Below are positions 23,170 through 33,275 of a stretch of DNA of 64,000 bases, piece after piece. A program made the translations under genes and the position numbers. Within the stretch, counting starts at the first letter, position 1; the number at the start of each line of letters is the position of its first letter. The notes under the pieces are model-generated. The model searched no databases and was not told where the DNA came from. It saw nothing but the letters and a program-made list of their open reading frames with translations. This DNA comes from Sanghuangporus weigelae (taxonomy: Eukaryota > Basidiomycota > Agaricomycetes > Hymenochaetales > Hymenochaetaceae), in contig CP137328.1 of assembly GCA_033182465.1 (NCBI GenBank), positions 744,001 through 808,000 on the forward strand, read 5' to 3'.

Positions 23170-24258
23170 TTAATCTTTTCCCTGTTGCTCTTTACTTGCT
23201 AGGGATTTGCGAATGTTGTTTCGGTATTCTTCGTCATGCTTGCAAGTCCATCCTGCTGATTCATCGCCTTTAGCCCATGCTACATGGTCGTAGTGGACTG
23301 GCCTTCGGCAGTGTGGATCGGGGCATGTTTCCTTGAAATCGATTGTTCGTGTTGTCATCGTCCTCCGTTTTACACCATTAGTCTTCTTCGGCCGCTTAGA
23401 GGAAGAACCCTTTTGCTTCCTTGGTGCCTTGCAATCCTTTGCGTAATGTCCTGACTTTTCACAGTTGTAGCATTTGCCTCCTTTCTTCGGCAAGCCTCGG
23501 AGTGCATCTACATCCATGGCGTCTGGATCTCGTTTCGTTGTTTGTACTGGTGGTCGGAAAGATGACTGTCCGTTCGATTTGAATCTTGGGGTGTATGTTT
23601 GATTACCCATGAGCCTTTGCCTGGCATCAGAGTTTGCTAGGTTGCTTGTCCATTCCATCCATGCATCGAGGTCGTTCTTCTCGAAAGCATCGGGTTGTAC
23701 AGATTCGACTCGTCGTTTGACCCACATGTCTAGTCCTTTGACATAGATGTACTTGAGCATCTGCTTATCCATCGTGTCTGGTGCTCGTGCTTTGAGTCGT
23801 CGGAATTCGTCGTTGTACGCCCTAATGCTTGCTCCTTTCTGCTGGATGCATAGTAGTTGGAATAGGGCTTCCTGTTCTCCAATGATCGGATGTCCTGCTC
23901 GGATCCTCATCCAGTTCAGCATGTCCTTGAGTGATGCGAACATTCCGTTTGTTGCAGCGATAATCGCAGGTACTGGTTTCAGTTTCCCATTGGCATCGAA
24001 TGATGTTAGGGTATTCTTCTCTGCAAACCAATCGTAGCTGTCGCCTTCTAGTGCCGCAAATAGGCTCTTTGCGATCTCCTCCTCATCCTTGACTCCATGC
24101 TGTGCCAGCTTCGAGATACATCGACTAATCCACAGATCAATATCTTCGCTTCGCTTGCCATAGTACTTCGGAAGCTTGATGCTGTGTTTAGAGAGTTGTG
24201 TCTGAAGAGTCTGTAGTTGCTGCTCCAGTGCTTGCACCTTCTGGTCGGTTGTCGACAT
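23170..24258 (-). CDS. Gag-like nucleocapsid protein, copy 1
   Basis: This 362-residue frame has a retrotransposon capsid-like middle and a CCHC zinc knuckle (CYNCEKSGHYAKDC) near residue 265, followed by a basic stretch. It lies just upstream of pol in a different frame. The frame ahead of it overlaps its start by about 70 bases. Confidence 0.88.
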   Translation of the reverse strand: MSTTDQKVQALEQQLQTLQTQLSKHSIKLPKYYGKRSEDIDLWISRCISKLAQHGVKDEEEIAKSLFAALEGDSYDWFAEKNTLTSFDANGKLKPVPAIIAATNGMFASLKDMLNWMRIRAGHPIIGEQEALFQLLCIQQKGASIRAYNDEFRRLKARAPDTMDKQMLKYIYVKGLDMWVKRRVESVQPDAFEKNDLDAWMEWTSNLANSDARQRLMGNQTYTPRFKSNGQSSFRPPVQTTKRDPDAMDVDALRGLPKKGGKCYNCEKSGHYAKDCKAPRKQKGSSSKRPKKTNGVKRRTMTTRTIDFKETCPDPHCRRPVHYDHVAWAKGDESAGWTCKHDEEYRNNIRKSLASKEQQGKD

Positions 24259-25222
24259 GATCGTAAGTGCTTATGGGCACTGCTGGTGGTGAATAGGATG
24301 GTGGTGGTGGATTCTCTGGCGCTTGGGTTGCTACTGAACCACTTGCTGGTACTGCAGGTACTGTTGGTACTTGGATGATAACCGTTCGAGGTGGGGTTCT
24401 GAGTAAGAATGGCCTTCGTGATGCTTCTTCGTCTGAGGACACTGATTCGTCAGAACTCTGTTCCTGTTGGGCTCTCTCTCTTGGTAGAAAGTATTCCCAG
24501 CGTTGTGCTGCCTGAGCTACTTCTCGAATTCGTTGAGCGTGTTCGAGTATGTTCCTTGAGGTAGTTTCGGTTGTCTGTACCGATGTGAGTATAGCTGCGT
24601 AGGTGCGTTGACTCGACTCGATTGTTTGTCCTAGTTGGAGTAGGGCTTCTCGCAGGTTATGGATGTCTTGAACAATCCTTGGTTGATCTAGAGCTGTCCT
24701 GTTAAGCTCTCCGACTCTCGTCTCGATCGTCTGTAGTTGTTGTTCCTGCGCAGTAATCCTGTTTCGGATAGCGTTGAGCTCTCGGTCAAGTACTCCGTTT
24801 CCGTCTATGACCCGATGATTGAGTGCTCCTGCTGCTCGATCCAATTCCAGGGTATATCTCTCTAGAGCTGCTACTTGTGCTCCAATTCTTTGAGTAGTTG
24901 CTTCTAGTGCTTCGAATCGATCTCCTACTGCTGTCGCGTATGCTCCGGTTGGTAGACTGTTTGACTGCCCCGTGTTTGCAGTTCGTTCTTCCAGTCTTTC
25001 AACCCTTTCTTGTAGCCTTCTGATCACTGGTGGATACAATATGCTGTGGTTCGTTGTCGCGTATAGTATGTCGTGATCGCTTTCCAGACTACGTAGCCTG
25101 TTGGTGATATGTTGAACTCGTTCGTCGAGGGATCTAGGTGTGAACCTCGTTTGATTATCGTTCGCCCGTTCGTTCGTTCGATGACCGTTACTTCTGTTGT
25201 TGGCGTTTCCTGATCGGTTCAT
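24188..25222 (-). CDS. Coiled-coil frame ahead of gag, copy 1
   Basis: This 344-residue frame is rich in Arg, Gln, Leu and Glu with heptad-like spacing (RLQERVERLEERT; LREALLQLGQTIE) and ends in a proline-rich tail. It overlaps the preceding 113-residue frame by the ATGA junction and overlaps gag at its 3' end. It may be an N-terminal structural part of the capsid, but no known domain was recognised. Confidence 0.65.
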   Translation of the reverse strand: MNRSGNANNRSNGHRTNERANDNQTRFTPRSLDERVQHITNRLRSLESDHDILYATTNHSILYPPVIRRLQERVERLEERTANTGQSNSLPTGAYATAVGDRFEALEATTQRIGAQVAALERYTLELDRAAGALNHRVIDGNGVLDRELNAIRNRITAQEQQLQTIETRVGELNRTALDQPRIVQDIHNLREALLQLGQTIESSQRTYAAILTSVQTTETTSRNILEHAQRIREVAQAAQRWEYFLPRERAQQEQSSDESVSSDEEASRRPFLLRTPPRTVIIQVPTVPAVPASGSVATQAPENPPPPSYSPPAVPISTYDHVDNRPEGASTGAATTDSSDTTL

Positions 25223-25560
25223 GAACTTCGTTTCTCGCCTGATGCTTCAGGGTTATTGTTCCTTGGTGCTGTTAACCAAGTAGTTCCTTTCTCGTCGAAT
25301 GTAGCAATAGTGGAAGGGACTGCTGCTACTTTCGTGGTTGTTGTTTGCGTGCTCCCAACTGCAGGGCTACCAGATGCCTTTGCTATTAGGTACACTTCGT
25401 CGTTGTAGGGGTTATGATAGTAGATATGTGATTTAAGTGAATTGGGTTTGTCGTTCTCCAGGATGTGCACTTGTCCTGAGGATTCGATATGGGTACTAGT
25501 CTCGAAACTAGCGACGTCGATAGGGACTTGAGGTCGACGGTCCTCGCCTCGATAAAACAC
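25219..25560 (-). CDS. Short first open frame after the 5' LTR, copy 1
   Basis: This 113-residue frame starts about 60 bases inside the 5' LTR and ends at an ATGA overlap with the 344-residue frame. The compact packing of the two suggests translation by reinitiation or read-through, but no mechanism can be shown. No domain was recognised. Confidence 0.5.
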   Translation of the reverse strand: MFYRGEDRRPQVPIDVASFETSTHIESSGQVHILENDKPNSLKSHIYYHNPYNDEVYLIAKASGSPAVGSTQTTTTKVAAVPSTIATFDEKGTTWLTAPRNNNPEASGEKRSS

Positions 25561-25621
25561 TAGCCAAGAACCTTGCCCGTGAGAGGTGGTGGTAAAACTA
25601 GCGAGTGATCTTTCGATCCAA

Positions 25622-27138
25622 TGTTAGGGAGTAGGCCCGGGGTTACACCGGTTCGATCCTTTTGCCTAAGCAGCGATGTGTTGTGCAGAGGTGATCTTAT
25701 CTACCCACGTCTGGCTGTACCACGCGGTCCCTTACTAGCCTTCTTAGTCGCTGTCCGAGTTATGGATGCTTTCAGATACGAGGTGATAGTAAAGCAGATT
25801 GGGATTTCCAAGAGGCGTGATAGTACAAAGCACACAGTAATAGTCTAGTTAGGACTTTACACCAGTGTGTTAAGAGGATCGAAAGATGGGGAAATGAGGG
25901 CCTAATCCTACAACTATTTATGCTCCCAGATATTCCATTTTCCGTCCTATTTCTTACTCATCCTGTCTCCACTTTACTCCACTTTCCTCCACTTTCCTCC
26001 ACCATTACATCTGTTCCTTTGTCATCCTGCTGCGCTTCGCTCCACTTTGCTCCAATCTTTGTAAGGTCGTCTCCACTATGACAGAATTCTTTGGAGTTGC
26101 TGACTGAGACAATAGAGGTGGTGCTCCGATATGGAATGCTCCACTGTCAGTACTCCATAACGATGTCATTGCCGTCATTGAGTGGCATCTTTGCTCTTGG
26201 AGCGATGTAGGCTGCTCGGTATGTGATTCTTCGGAATTCATCTCGAGGTCCAGCGAGGGTAAGCATAACTCGCACGTCAGTGTTAAGGTGTCGGGTCGGT
26301 GTAGAGTATGGTCCAAGGCATATCATGAACTGCATAAGCTCTGCTGGTGGGTTCTGCTGGGTTCTGGTGACTAGCCATGCTTTGCCTTCGTATCGTATAT
26401 CTCGAATGTAGCGCCATATCCTTCGTTGTATAAGGAGTTGTAATTGCTTGGTTTCCAGGTTCGCATCTCTCGGTAAATAAAGGTTTGCCTGTATTGTAGA
26501 TGCTGGACATGGTGTGTGCAACTCCGGTCTATACCATCCAATCATTCTCCAAGTTATCGGGTTCGCAGTTCGAGGGGTCCGAGTTGTGATCGTGAGTTCC
26601 TCTCGTTTCTTGGGTACTATTGGGCTTGGTGGATTGGAATGCATTGTATCCTGAAGGTGTCGCTCGGTTTCGATGTGACAGTCACGCGTACCAACCGTTG
26701 CCGTGCATACTAAGTAGTATACTTCATAAAGGACCATGTAAACTCGTGCACAGACTTGACAGTGCTGAAATGCCAGTGAGGTCTCCATAAACCTTATTAG
26801 CCTTTAGCCTTTTAGCGTTTAGGCTTTAGTAGTTGTGCTTCTGGACTTCTAAGAAGTTTGATCGCTTCTTTTGATCGAGGTCGCTCTGGTTGCTTGGTCG
26901 GCGGCGTTAGAGTGGTAGTCCGCGGTAATAGGCGGTCGGCGGTGTTAGCTGTTAGCGGGATTACGTATCCGCTTCGGTGCTTCTAGCGCTCGGGTGGTAA
27001 CGGGTTACTGTTGCCTAGGCCGCTCGATTGCTTGGGCCTTTGATAGCTGGCTTGGTTACCAGTCGCGTTTGGAAAGCTGATCGTGTAGATCTGTTGATCG
27101 TGTCGATCCTGATGCGAGTTTTTGAGCGGATCCTTTCA
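25622..27138 (-). repeat. 5' LTR of retrotransposon copy 1
   Basis: This 1517-bp LTR carries the 213-codon frame (26788-26147, minus strand) with a CQVCARVY cysteine pair near its start. The base after the internal edge, read on the minus strand, begins TTGGATCGAAAG, which would fit a tRNA primer site next to the LTR. Confidence 0.92.
26147..26788 (-). CDS. 213-codon open frame inside the LTR, copy 1
   Basis: The frame lies wholly inside the LTR and is therefore present twice per element (the other copy is 16006-15365). It opens with METSLAFQHCQVCARVY and keeps several cysteines and basic residues. An LTR-borne coding frame is unusual for fungal Ty3-type elements. No domain was recognised, and a chance open frame cannot be excluded. 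Confidence 0.5.
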   Translation of the reverse strand: METSLAFQHCQVCARVYMVLYEVYYLVCTATVGTRDCHIETERHLQDTMHSNPPSPIVPKKREELTITTRTPRTANPITWRMIGWYRPELHTPCPASTIQANLYLPRDANLETKQLQLLIQRRIWRYIRDIRYEGKAWLVTRTQQNPPAELMQFMICLGPYSTPTRHLNTDVRVMLTLAGPRDEFRRITYRAAYIAPRAKMPLNDGNDIVMEY

Positions 27139-28031
27139 CACTCAAAACTTATCATTTCCCTCTAGCCTCCCAGGCTCCAGGAAAAATTCTTACAGGCTAG
27201 ATTCATGCATGTAAATTCATTTTAGATATAATAGACTAGGTTTATGTGCTAGCTAGGTCCTCAGCATCCACTAGTGAGCTGGGCTGAACATGAGATTCTG
27301 ATTGTATGCATCATTTTAGACAGCATCTTCCCAGCTCACCAGTGGATGCTGAGGACCTAGCTAGCACATAAACTTAGTCTATTATATCTAAAATGAATTT
27401 ACATGCATGAATCTAGCCTGTAAGAATTTTTCCTGGAGCCTGGGAGGCTAGAGGGAAATGATAAGTTTTGAGTGATTCAGGCATGCCTCAAAGCAGCACA
27501 TTCTGGTACACAATTCAACTCAAACTCAGTCTGTAAATTCATTTTATAATCATATTATCATTCTGGATAGCTTTGGGGAGGTGCTGGACCAGCAGGGATC
27601 ACAGAAAAAAATGCACATGCAAGGAAGAGGAAAACAAAAATATTTTCGCCATTTTGGGGTCAGTTTTTGCTCTATTTTCTCGATCGTTTTTCCTAAACGA
27701 AAGCCCTTTCTAAAAGATGAATTTAGCAACTTAGATGATGTGAAACCATTGAGATTTGGGTGAGATATGATTTTATCTGTATTTTGAGACTCTCATAGCG
27801 AGAAAAGTGGTGAAATCACATGATTGCCAACAATTTTGCAACTAGCTGTAATAGAAAATTGTCATTCCTCTTCATGTGGATGAGAAAATCATCAATCTCG
27901 CTCGCAATGTAGCAGATACCTTTGATTTTGTTACCAGGCTCCGGGAATTTTTGGATGAAGCCGCCAGCCTTCAGGTTCAGGAGTCCATAGATGGGCTCCT
28001 GAAACAAGTTGTCGAATGCTGCATCTTTGTT

Positions 28032-28790
28032 ACTGCCTTTTTCATATGTATTGTCACTCGCGACTTCTGTGATTTTTGTCACACAGAACACCTCAAAATA
28101 TAAAAATCACCATATCTCACTCAATTCTTGACCGTTTTGCATAATCTAAGTTGCTAAACTCATAGTTTTAAAATATGTTTCAAAATCTAACAAGGATGAA
28201 GAGAAATGAGCAAAGAATGAGTGAGATATGTCGTAAAAGGCCAATTTTAGACACATCTTTCATGTGCAGTTTTTCCTGCCCTCATCCCTGCTTCTACAGT
28301 CTTATAAGCAAGTCCAAAATGATATGATTATTTTATTTTAAGTTTACAGGCCGACTTTGAGCTCTATTCTTTTATATCTGCTGGTTTGATGCATGTCTGG
28401 GCTGAGCTCAAACCTACCTTTTCTCAAGGACCCCCAGACCTCAAAATAAATTTATTCTTAGGAAATCTGATATCTGTAAATTCATATTATACCAATAGCA
28501 TCACTTTGGTGCAGTCTAGGTTGTTGTAGCACCCAGTCTGAGGGCAGGAAAAACTGCACATGAAGGAAGTGTCTAAAATCGACCTTTTACGACATATCTC
28601 ACTCATTCTTTGCTCATTTCTCTTCATCCTTGTTAGAGTTTGAAACATATTTTAAAACTATGAGTTTAGCAACTTAGATTATGCAAAACGGTCAAGAATT
28701 GAGTGAGATATGGTGATTTTTATATTTTGAGGTGTTCTGTGTGACAAAAATCACAGAAGTCGCGAGTGACAATACATATGAAAAAGGCAG
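28032..28790. mobile_element. Palindromic family A element, copy 1
   Basis: The 759-bp element has ends CTGCCTTTTTCATATG and its mirror, flanked by TA (28030-28031 and 28791-28792). Its outer 250 or so bases on each side are near-perfect inverted repeats and it has no coding capacity. It interrupts an exon of the third C2-NACHT-kinase gene. Removing the element and one TA restores a frame matching paralogue 2 (CIFVKHYAARGLL against CLFVSCCASCGFL), which confirms the ends and the TA duplication. Confidence 0.88.
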
Positions 28791-31386
28791 TAAACACTAC
28801 GCTGCGCGTGGTCTTCTAGGTGAGGTTATTGACTTGAGTGTTTAGTGCTGTAGTTAGTAACCATTGGTAGAACGAACACGAGACACTCAGAGCTCTCACA
28901 AGATAAAAGAATTCGAACAGGCAATAAGCAATTTCAAGGAACAAATTGATTCGGGACTAACCTTGTACTCTGCTCGTGCTGCATATCGTGAATCACAACG
29001 AAACAATGATACATGTATGTAGTAGTCTCGAATCCTCAGCAACTAATGCTTACAATCTATCAGTTTTGCGTCAACGACTCGATCCAAGCCATATGGACGC
29101 GTTTGATCGTCCTCTTTGTCTTCCCGGGTCCCGCCCAGAAGTGATGCAGCGCATACTCGAATGGATATTTTCTGATACGAAGCAGAACATTTTCTGGCTT
29201 CATGGTATTGCTGGATGTGGAAAAAGCACCATCAGTACAACAATTGCGGATCACCTACGAGACATGACTCGCCTTGGTGCCTTCCTTTTTTTTGAAAGAG
29301 GAAAGAGCAAGCCATCATCCGTGATCAGAACGATCGCCTACAAATTGTCGCTATTCGATTCGTCCATTGGATCGAGTATTATTGCGCAAATCGAACACGA
29401 CAAGGACATCGCCTCGGCTACCGCATTGAGGCAGTTCAATAAACTTCTCTTAGAGCCGCTTTGTGCCATACAGGAGGCACGTTCTTCGATGGACGCTATT
29501 GTTATCGTTATTGACGCGTTAGATGAATGTGGCACGCCGGAGACAAGACGCAGTTTGATGGAACTTCTACGGAGAGAATTTCCGAAGTTGCCTAATGCCT
29601 TCCAGTTCCTCATAACGAGCAGACGTGAACCAGACATCTATGAAGCTTTCTCATCGCGGCAAGAGACAATCTACGCGATGGTATTAACTCGAGAGTCAAC
29701 AGTCGTAGTGGACCAAGGACCTAGATCCGATACTGAACAATATGAGGCGCGTTCCGTCCAGGACGTGGAATTCAACCCAAGCCAAGACGCTCCAAATGAT
29801 CATTCGCTCTGTTCTCCAGGAATCAATCAACATTTGTCTTGCTTGATCGATGTTGCCTTGAAGGTCTTTGATCAATTGAACAATACCACACTGGAAGATC
29901 TCGTCGACAGAGTCCAGCTTGTATGTGAAATCCACCTATATATGACGTATCGAGCTGAAGTCTCATTATGTACTATCTATCAGGCATTAGATCAGACTAC
30001 ATCTCGTAATGCTCACCAGTTCGACCGTTTCTTGAAGTCTGCTGCAGAAAAACGAGGCATTCTTCCCTCAAACATTTTCCTATCCGGCGTTCACCGAGTT
30101 GGATCAAGCCCTGTACATGGAGGAGGCTTCGCTGACGTATGGAAGGGAGAATATGAAGGGAGGACGGTAGCTCTGAAGATTCTGAGGATTTATTTATTCC
30201 CGGATAAGGAGAAGGTACAACGAGTAAGCAGAGCATCTTTTAGAGCCAGTCGCTTTATCGCTAGGACTTGAGAACTTTCAGGAAATTGGCAGGGAGGCCT
30301 TGGTTTGGAGAAGACTGAATCACCCAAATGTTCTGCCATTTATTGGTATCTTTCGGGATGAGTCCGAGCCACCTCAGCTGGCTCTAGTATCAGATTGGAT
30401 GGAGAAAGGAAGCCTTGACGGGTATCTGAGTGAGAATACTTCGGCTGAATGCTCGGTGCTGGTAAAGACGGTTTCCTACCAGACGTACTTAACAGTCTTT
30501 GACATGCATGATATAGGCGCTAGAGATTGCACGCGGCCTAGGATATCTTCATAGTCTAGCCCCGCAAGTCATCCATGGTGATCTTCGAGCGGTAAGTAGT
30601 TGATTTGTTCTCAAAGATGATTTTATTGATTGTGATGGCATGCAGGCTAATATACTGGTGGATTCGAATGGTCAACCTCGAATCACTGACTTTGGTCTTG
30701 CGAGGGCGGTTGACTCACGGGGTATCACGGCCGCGACGTCTTTCAATGGCAAAGGATCAGCACGTTGGCAAGCTCCAGAACTCCTCTATCCTTCTCGCTT
30801 TGGCAAAGACTCCACTCGACCCAGTCCAAGTCAGATGTGTACGCTTTCTCCTGCGTTTGCTTTGAGGTAAATTGTAGGTTTTCCTCCGGATTTCGTTCTG
30901 CACTAACATGCGTATGACAGATTTTCTCTGGCACAATTCCGTTCGCCGAGCTGAATGACGGAGCAGTTGTAACAGAAGTTGCTGTCAATGACAAGAGACC
31001 TGAGTGGCCGGAGCAGCACAGGGGCCTCACCGACAATGTGTGGGGGCTCATGCAGCGGTGTTGGGAGACGCAGCCTGTCGATCGTCCGGATATGCCGGTT
31101 GTCGTGGCGACGCTTGAAGCCGCTGACTTGCACAAGAAGCTTGCCATGCAGGATTATACATCGTCTTCGTAGTATTATCATTTCTACTCCCTTTCACATA
31201 CACACGCCCATGTATGCAGATACATATGTAGCACTGACGACCATAGACAAAAGTCATAAATTATCGACCCAGAAAGATGTACATGAAATCCGACCAAAAG
31301 GAAACGTCGCGAAGCATAGTCACCCATCTCAAACACTCTGCACTGGCAGCTTCCTCCATTTGACTCAAGAACCAACGCGAAGGGAT

Positions 31387-32266
31387 CTAAAGAACTTGTA
31401 TCAGCTTTTCTATCCAATGGATTCGCAATGTCATGCTTACTGCAAAAGCCAGAGGTCGTCGTCGGCTTCGCAAGCGGCAGCCGTTCCGCCGCCCTGTTCA
31501 AAGCACAGTTGGTTGACGACTCCTCCAGTGTCACCCTAGATCCATGGTAGAGAGGATCAGCATTAATGAGAACTGAAGATGTATGAAGAATACAGACAAG
31601 TTCATCCCAGCAGTATTCAAGAGGCGAGCAACCACTATAAATGAGAATCAGTTAAGGCGAAGGTGCGCGGCTGAGATGAATGGCAGAAGAAACTGACAAG
31701 TTAGTCCATTCCAGTGCGCAGGTACCGAAGCTAATAAGCTCAAAATTATCTGGCTGAACTGTGAAGGTCGGGCCCGCTGCCTGCGAAATCACCGACGTAG
31801 ACGAGATGAGAGATGCACAATCACCCGGGTTGGGAGCCTGTGCTGTGACGTTCTGGCAACTGCACTGGACTAACAAGAAGTCAGCTACATTGTCCGATGG
31901 ACATTCATATTCTTCAAGTAACTCACAACTCTGGCTACATTGGCACTCGGGAGCAGGGTTCCTGCATTCCGCAGCGTTGCGAGCTTCAAACGCACCACGT
32001 CTTCCGAACGATTGCTTAGGGATCTTCTTCGTAGAGAGAAGTGGCGTCTGCGCCGCCGATCGCAGGCTGTTATCCGGGCAAGCATACGTCGATCGATTGA
32101 CGGTGATGTCACCAGCCTGGATGAGTTGCGTGGTGACGATGTAGGCAGACGGACATTTTTCAACACCCGATGCCTTGCCGCCGTGAGGAGCACGCATCTG
32201 GACTGTGGCTCCCAGAGCACCGAGGCAGAGAGTGAGACTGATCAAAGGAGTGGCAAGAAGCTTCAT
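31387..32266 (-). CDS. Secreted 12-cysteine protein 1
   Basis: Exon 1 begins at 32266 (MKLLATPLISLTLCLGALGA, a clear signal peptide) and encodes ECRNPAPECQC. A second exon encodes CSCQN and FGTCALEW, a third LEYCWDEL, a fourth GGVVNQLCFEQ and LWLLQ, and a short last exon ends at 31387. The plan matches the family members at 40468, 42359, 44258 and 63235, except that the intron after the ninth cysteine is absent and another interrupts the exon just after EWTN. The mature product is about 200 residues with the family's cysteine spacing, so it is probably disulfide-rich and exported. Function not recognised; effector, adhesive or defence roles are all possible. It ends about 215 bases from the convergent kinase gene. 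Confidence 0.75.
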
Positions 32267-32372
32267 CGTTCCAGACGATAAATAAAACGAAAGAAAATTA
32301 AAAGGAAAGTAGAAGGATGAAGGATGAAAGAACCCGGGAAGTAACTCTAAAGACTTGCAAGAAACTGGCCAT

Positions 32373-32380
32373 CTTTATAG
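32373..32380 (-). promoter_or_regulatory. TATA box of secreted protein 1
   Basis: The minus strand reads CTATAAAG here, about 107 bases ahead of the start codon at 32266. Three other members of the family have a TATA-type motif 60-80 bases ahead of their start. Confidence 0.5.
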
Positions 32381-33275
32381 TCCGAGCGAAAAGACCGCCG
32401 CTTCCAGAGGGAAGATGTTGGTTGTCTCCGTGCAGACGCGAGTAAGATGCGCCGCTGAGTTCGTCCCTGTCGGAACATAGAGTCGTGAGCAACGAACTGT
32501 TCAAGGCGATGCCTTTACGATCATTTTGACGCGTGTGTCAAACTGCTGATCTTTAGCCGTAGGGAATTTGAGTAAAATTCATGATGAACGAATGAAATCC
32601 TAACGGCATGAGATCATGAGAACTGCGACAAGGACCACCATCATGCCGGTCTGAGAAGCGCATCATCGTCACGATGAGAAAACGATGTAGCGTTGGTTAG
32701 CAACGACACCCAGACCAATCGGCATTGTGATCAGCGTCAGGCGCCAATCCCTTTATACCAGTCCCTGAGATGTACCAATACTAGCGTGGACAAAAAAGGC
32801 TCAAAGCGTTCGAACAGTCCAATTCGGCAGCGTTCTGTTTGAAGCAGGCTGTGATGAAGAGTGCTACCATCCAGGCAAATTACCAAAAGCGCTTGACTTC
32901 CTGATAGAAACGGTGGGAGTAAAGGAAGGATGTATTCCAAAATATCTGATCATAGTGTCCTTGAACTCGAGTACCCATAAAATGGGAATGCCTGCAGGAC
33001 CTACAGACAGCACAACTCAGGTTAGTGATAATGATGAGCAAGAGAGGACATACGGAGTCACGATCGGTCACATGCCGGTGACTCGCGTCGCGTCTCCAGT
33101 CACGTCGCGTCCTAGCGACTTTACTTCGTCCTCTTGTGAAGACAAACTAGCCGAAACTGACGCGTTCATCCGGGATGCAGAGGGGCTCATAACTCGTCTC
33201 ATTCGGCTGAACTTGGTTTCTTGTACACCTTAGCAACAACTTACCGCGATCAACAATTGAAGCTCTTTCTCGGTC
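32381..33275. other. Intergenic region between secreted protein 1 and nbs1
   Basis: No gene is supported. Short open frames on both strands lack conserved features. The part at 33082-33112 holds three GACGCGA-type words on the minus strand, close to the MCB (ACGCGT) cell-cycle box, about 165-195 bases upstream of nbs1. Confidence 0.4.

Larger units (their letters stand above)
14840..27138 (-). mobile_element. Ty3/gypsy chromodomain LTR retrotransposon, copy 1 (looks whole)
   Basis: The element is 12,299 bp, begins TGTTAG and ends TTTCA, and has CACTC target duplications at 14835-14839 and 27139-27143. It is inserted in the family B element. Read on the minus strand it carries an LTR-borne frame, two frames ahead of gag, gag, a long pol with chromodomain, and a further frame after pol. 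It looks whole, with long frames open. The two LTRs differ by one base in length, so the insertion is very recent. At over 12 kb it is long for a fungal Ty3-type element. Confidence 0.92.
14457..27848. mobile_element. Palindromic family B element, copy 1, split by an LTR retrotransposon
   Basis: The left arm is 14457-14839 and the right part 27144-27848. The ends CAGCTAG...TTGCAAAATTG are inverted repeats and are flanked by TA (14455-14456 and 27849-27850). Without the retrotransposon the element is about 1.09 kb and matches the copy at 46072-47135 throughout. The centre (27144-27474) is a tight inverted repeat and is the element's own middle, not a further insertion. There is no coding capacity. 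The TA duplication suggests mobilisation by a Tc1/mariner-like transposase encoded elsewhere. Confidence 0.8.
13283..31172 (+). pseudogene. C2-NACHT-kinase paralogue 3, split by three transposon insertions
   Basis: Host pieces lie at 13283-13949, 14398-14454, about 27851-28029 and 28793-31172. Exons 13283-13307, 13360-13507, 13560-13690 and 13745 onward encode the C2 domain (PDLYVDV, WDELLAL). After the insertions the linker resumes (IDGLLKQVVECC), then NACHT (GIAGCGKS, IVIDALDEC, FLITSRR) and the kinase (GGGFADVW, VALK, HGDLRAAN, DFG, APE). Kinase exons are 29984-30223, 30282-30461, 30517-30591 and two more ending at 31172. Compared with paralogue 2, about 27 linker codons before the family B insertion have no counterpart, the helical region after NACHT is missing, and one base is lacking near 30809 (GACTCC where the paralogues predict GAGCTCC), which shifts the frame ahead of SDVYAFSC. 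The NACHT-kinase part from 28976 could still be transcribed, but the shifted kinase makes a working product unlikely. Confidence 0.85.

Noticed and set aside
27144-27474. A separate small hairpin element inside family B copy 1
   Set aside because: The same sequence forms the centre of the uninterrupted family B copy at 46072-47135, so it belongs to that element.
32913-33233. A 106-codon frame ahead of nbs1
   Set aside because: No motif, no good start context, and it lies in the presumed nbs1 promoter.
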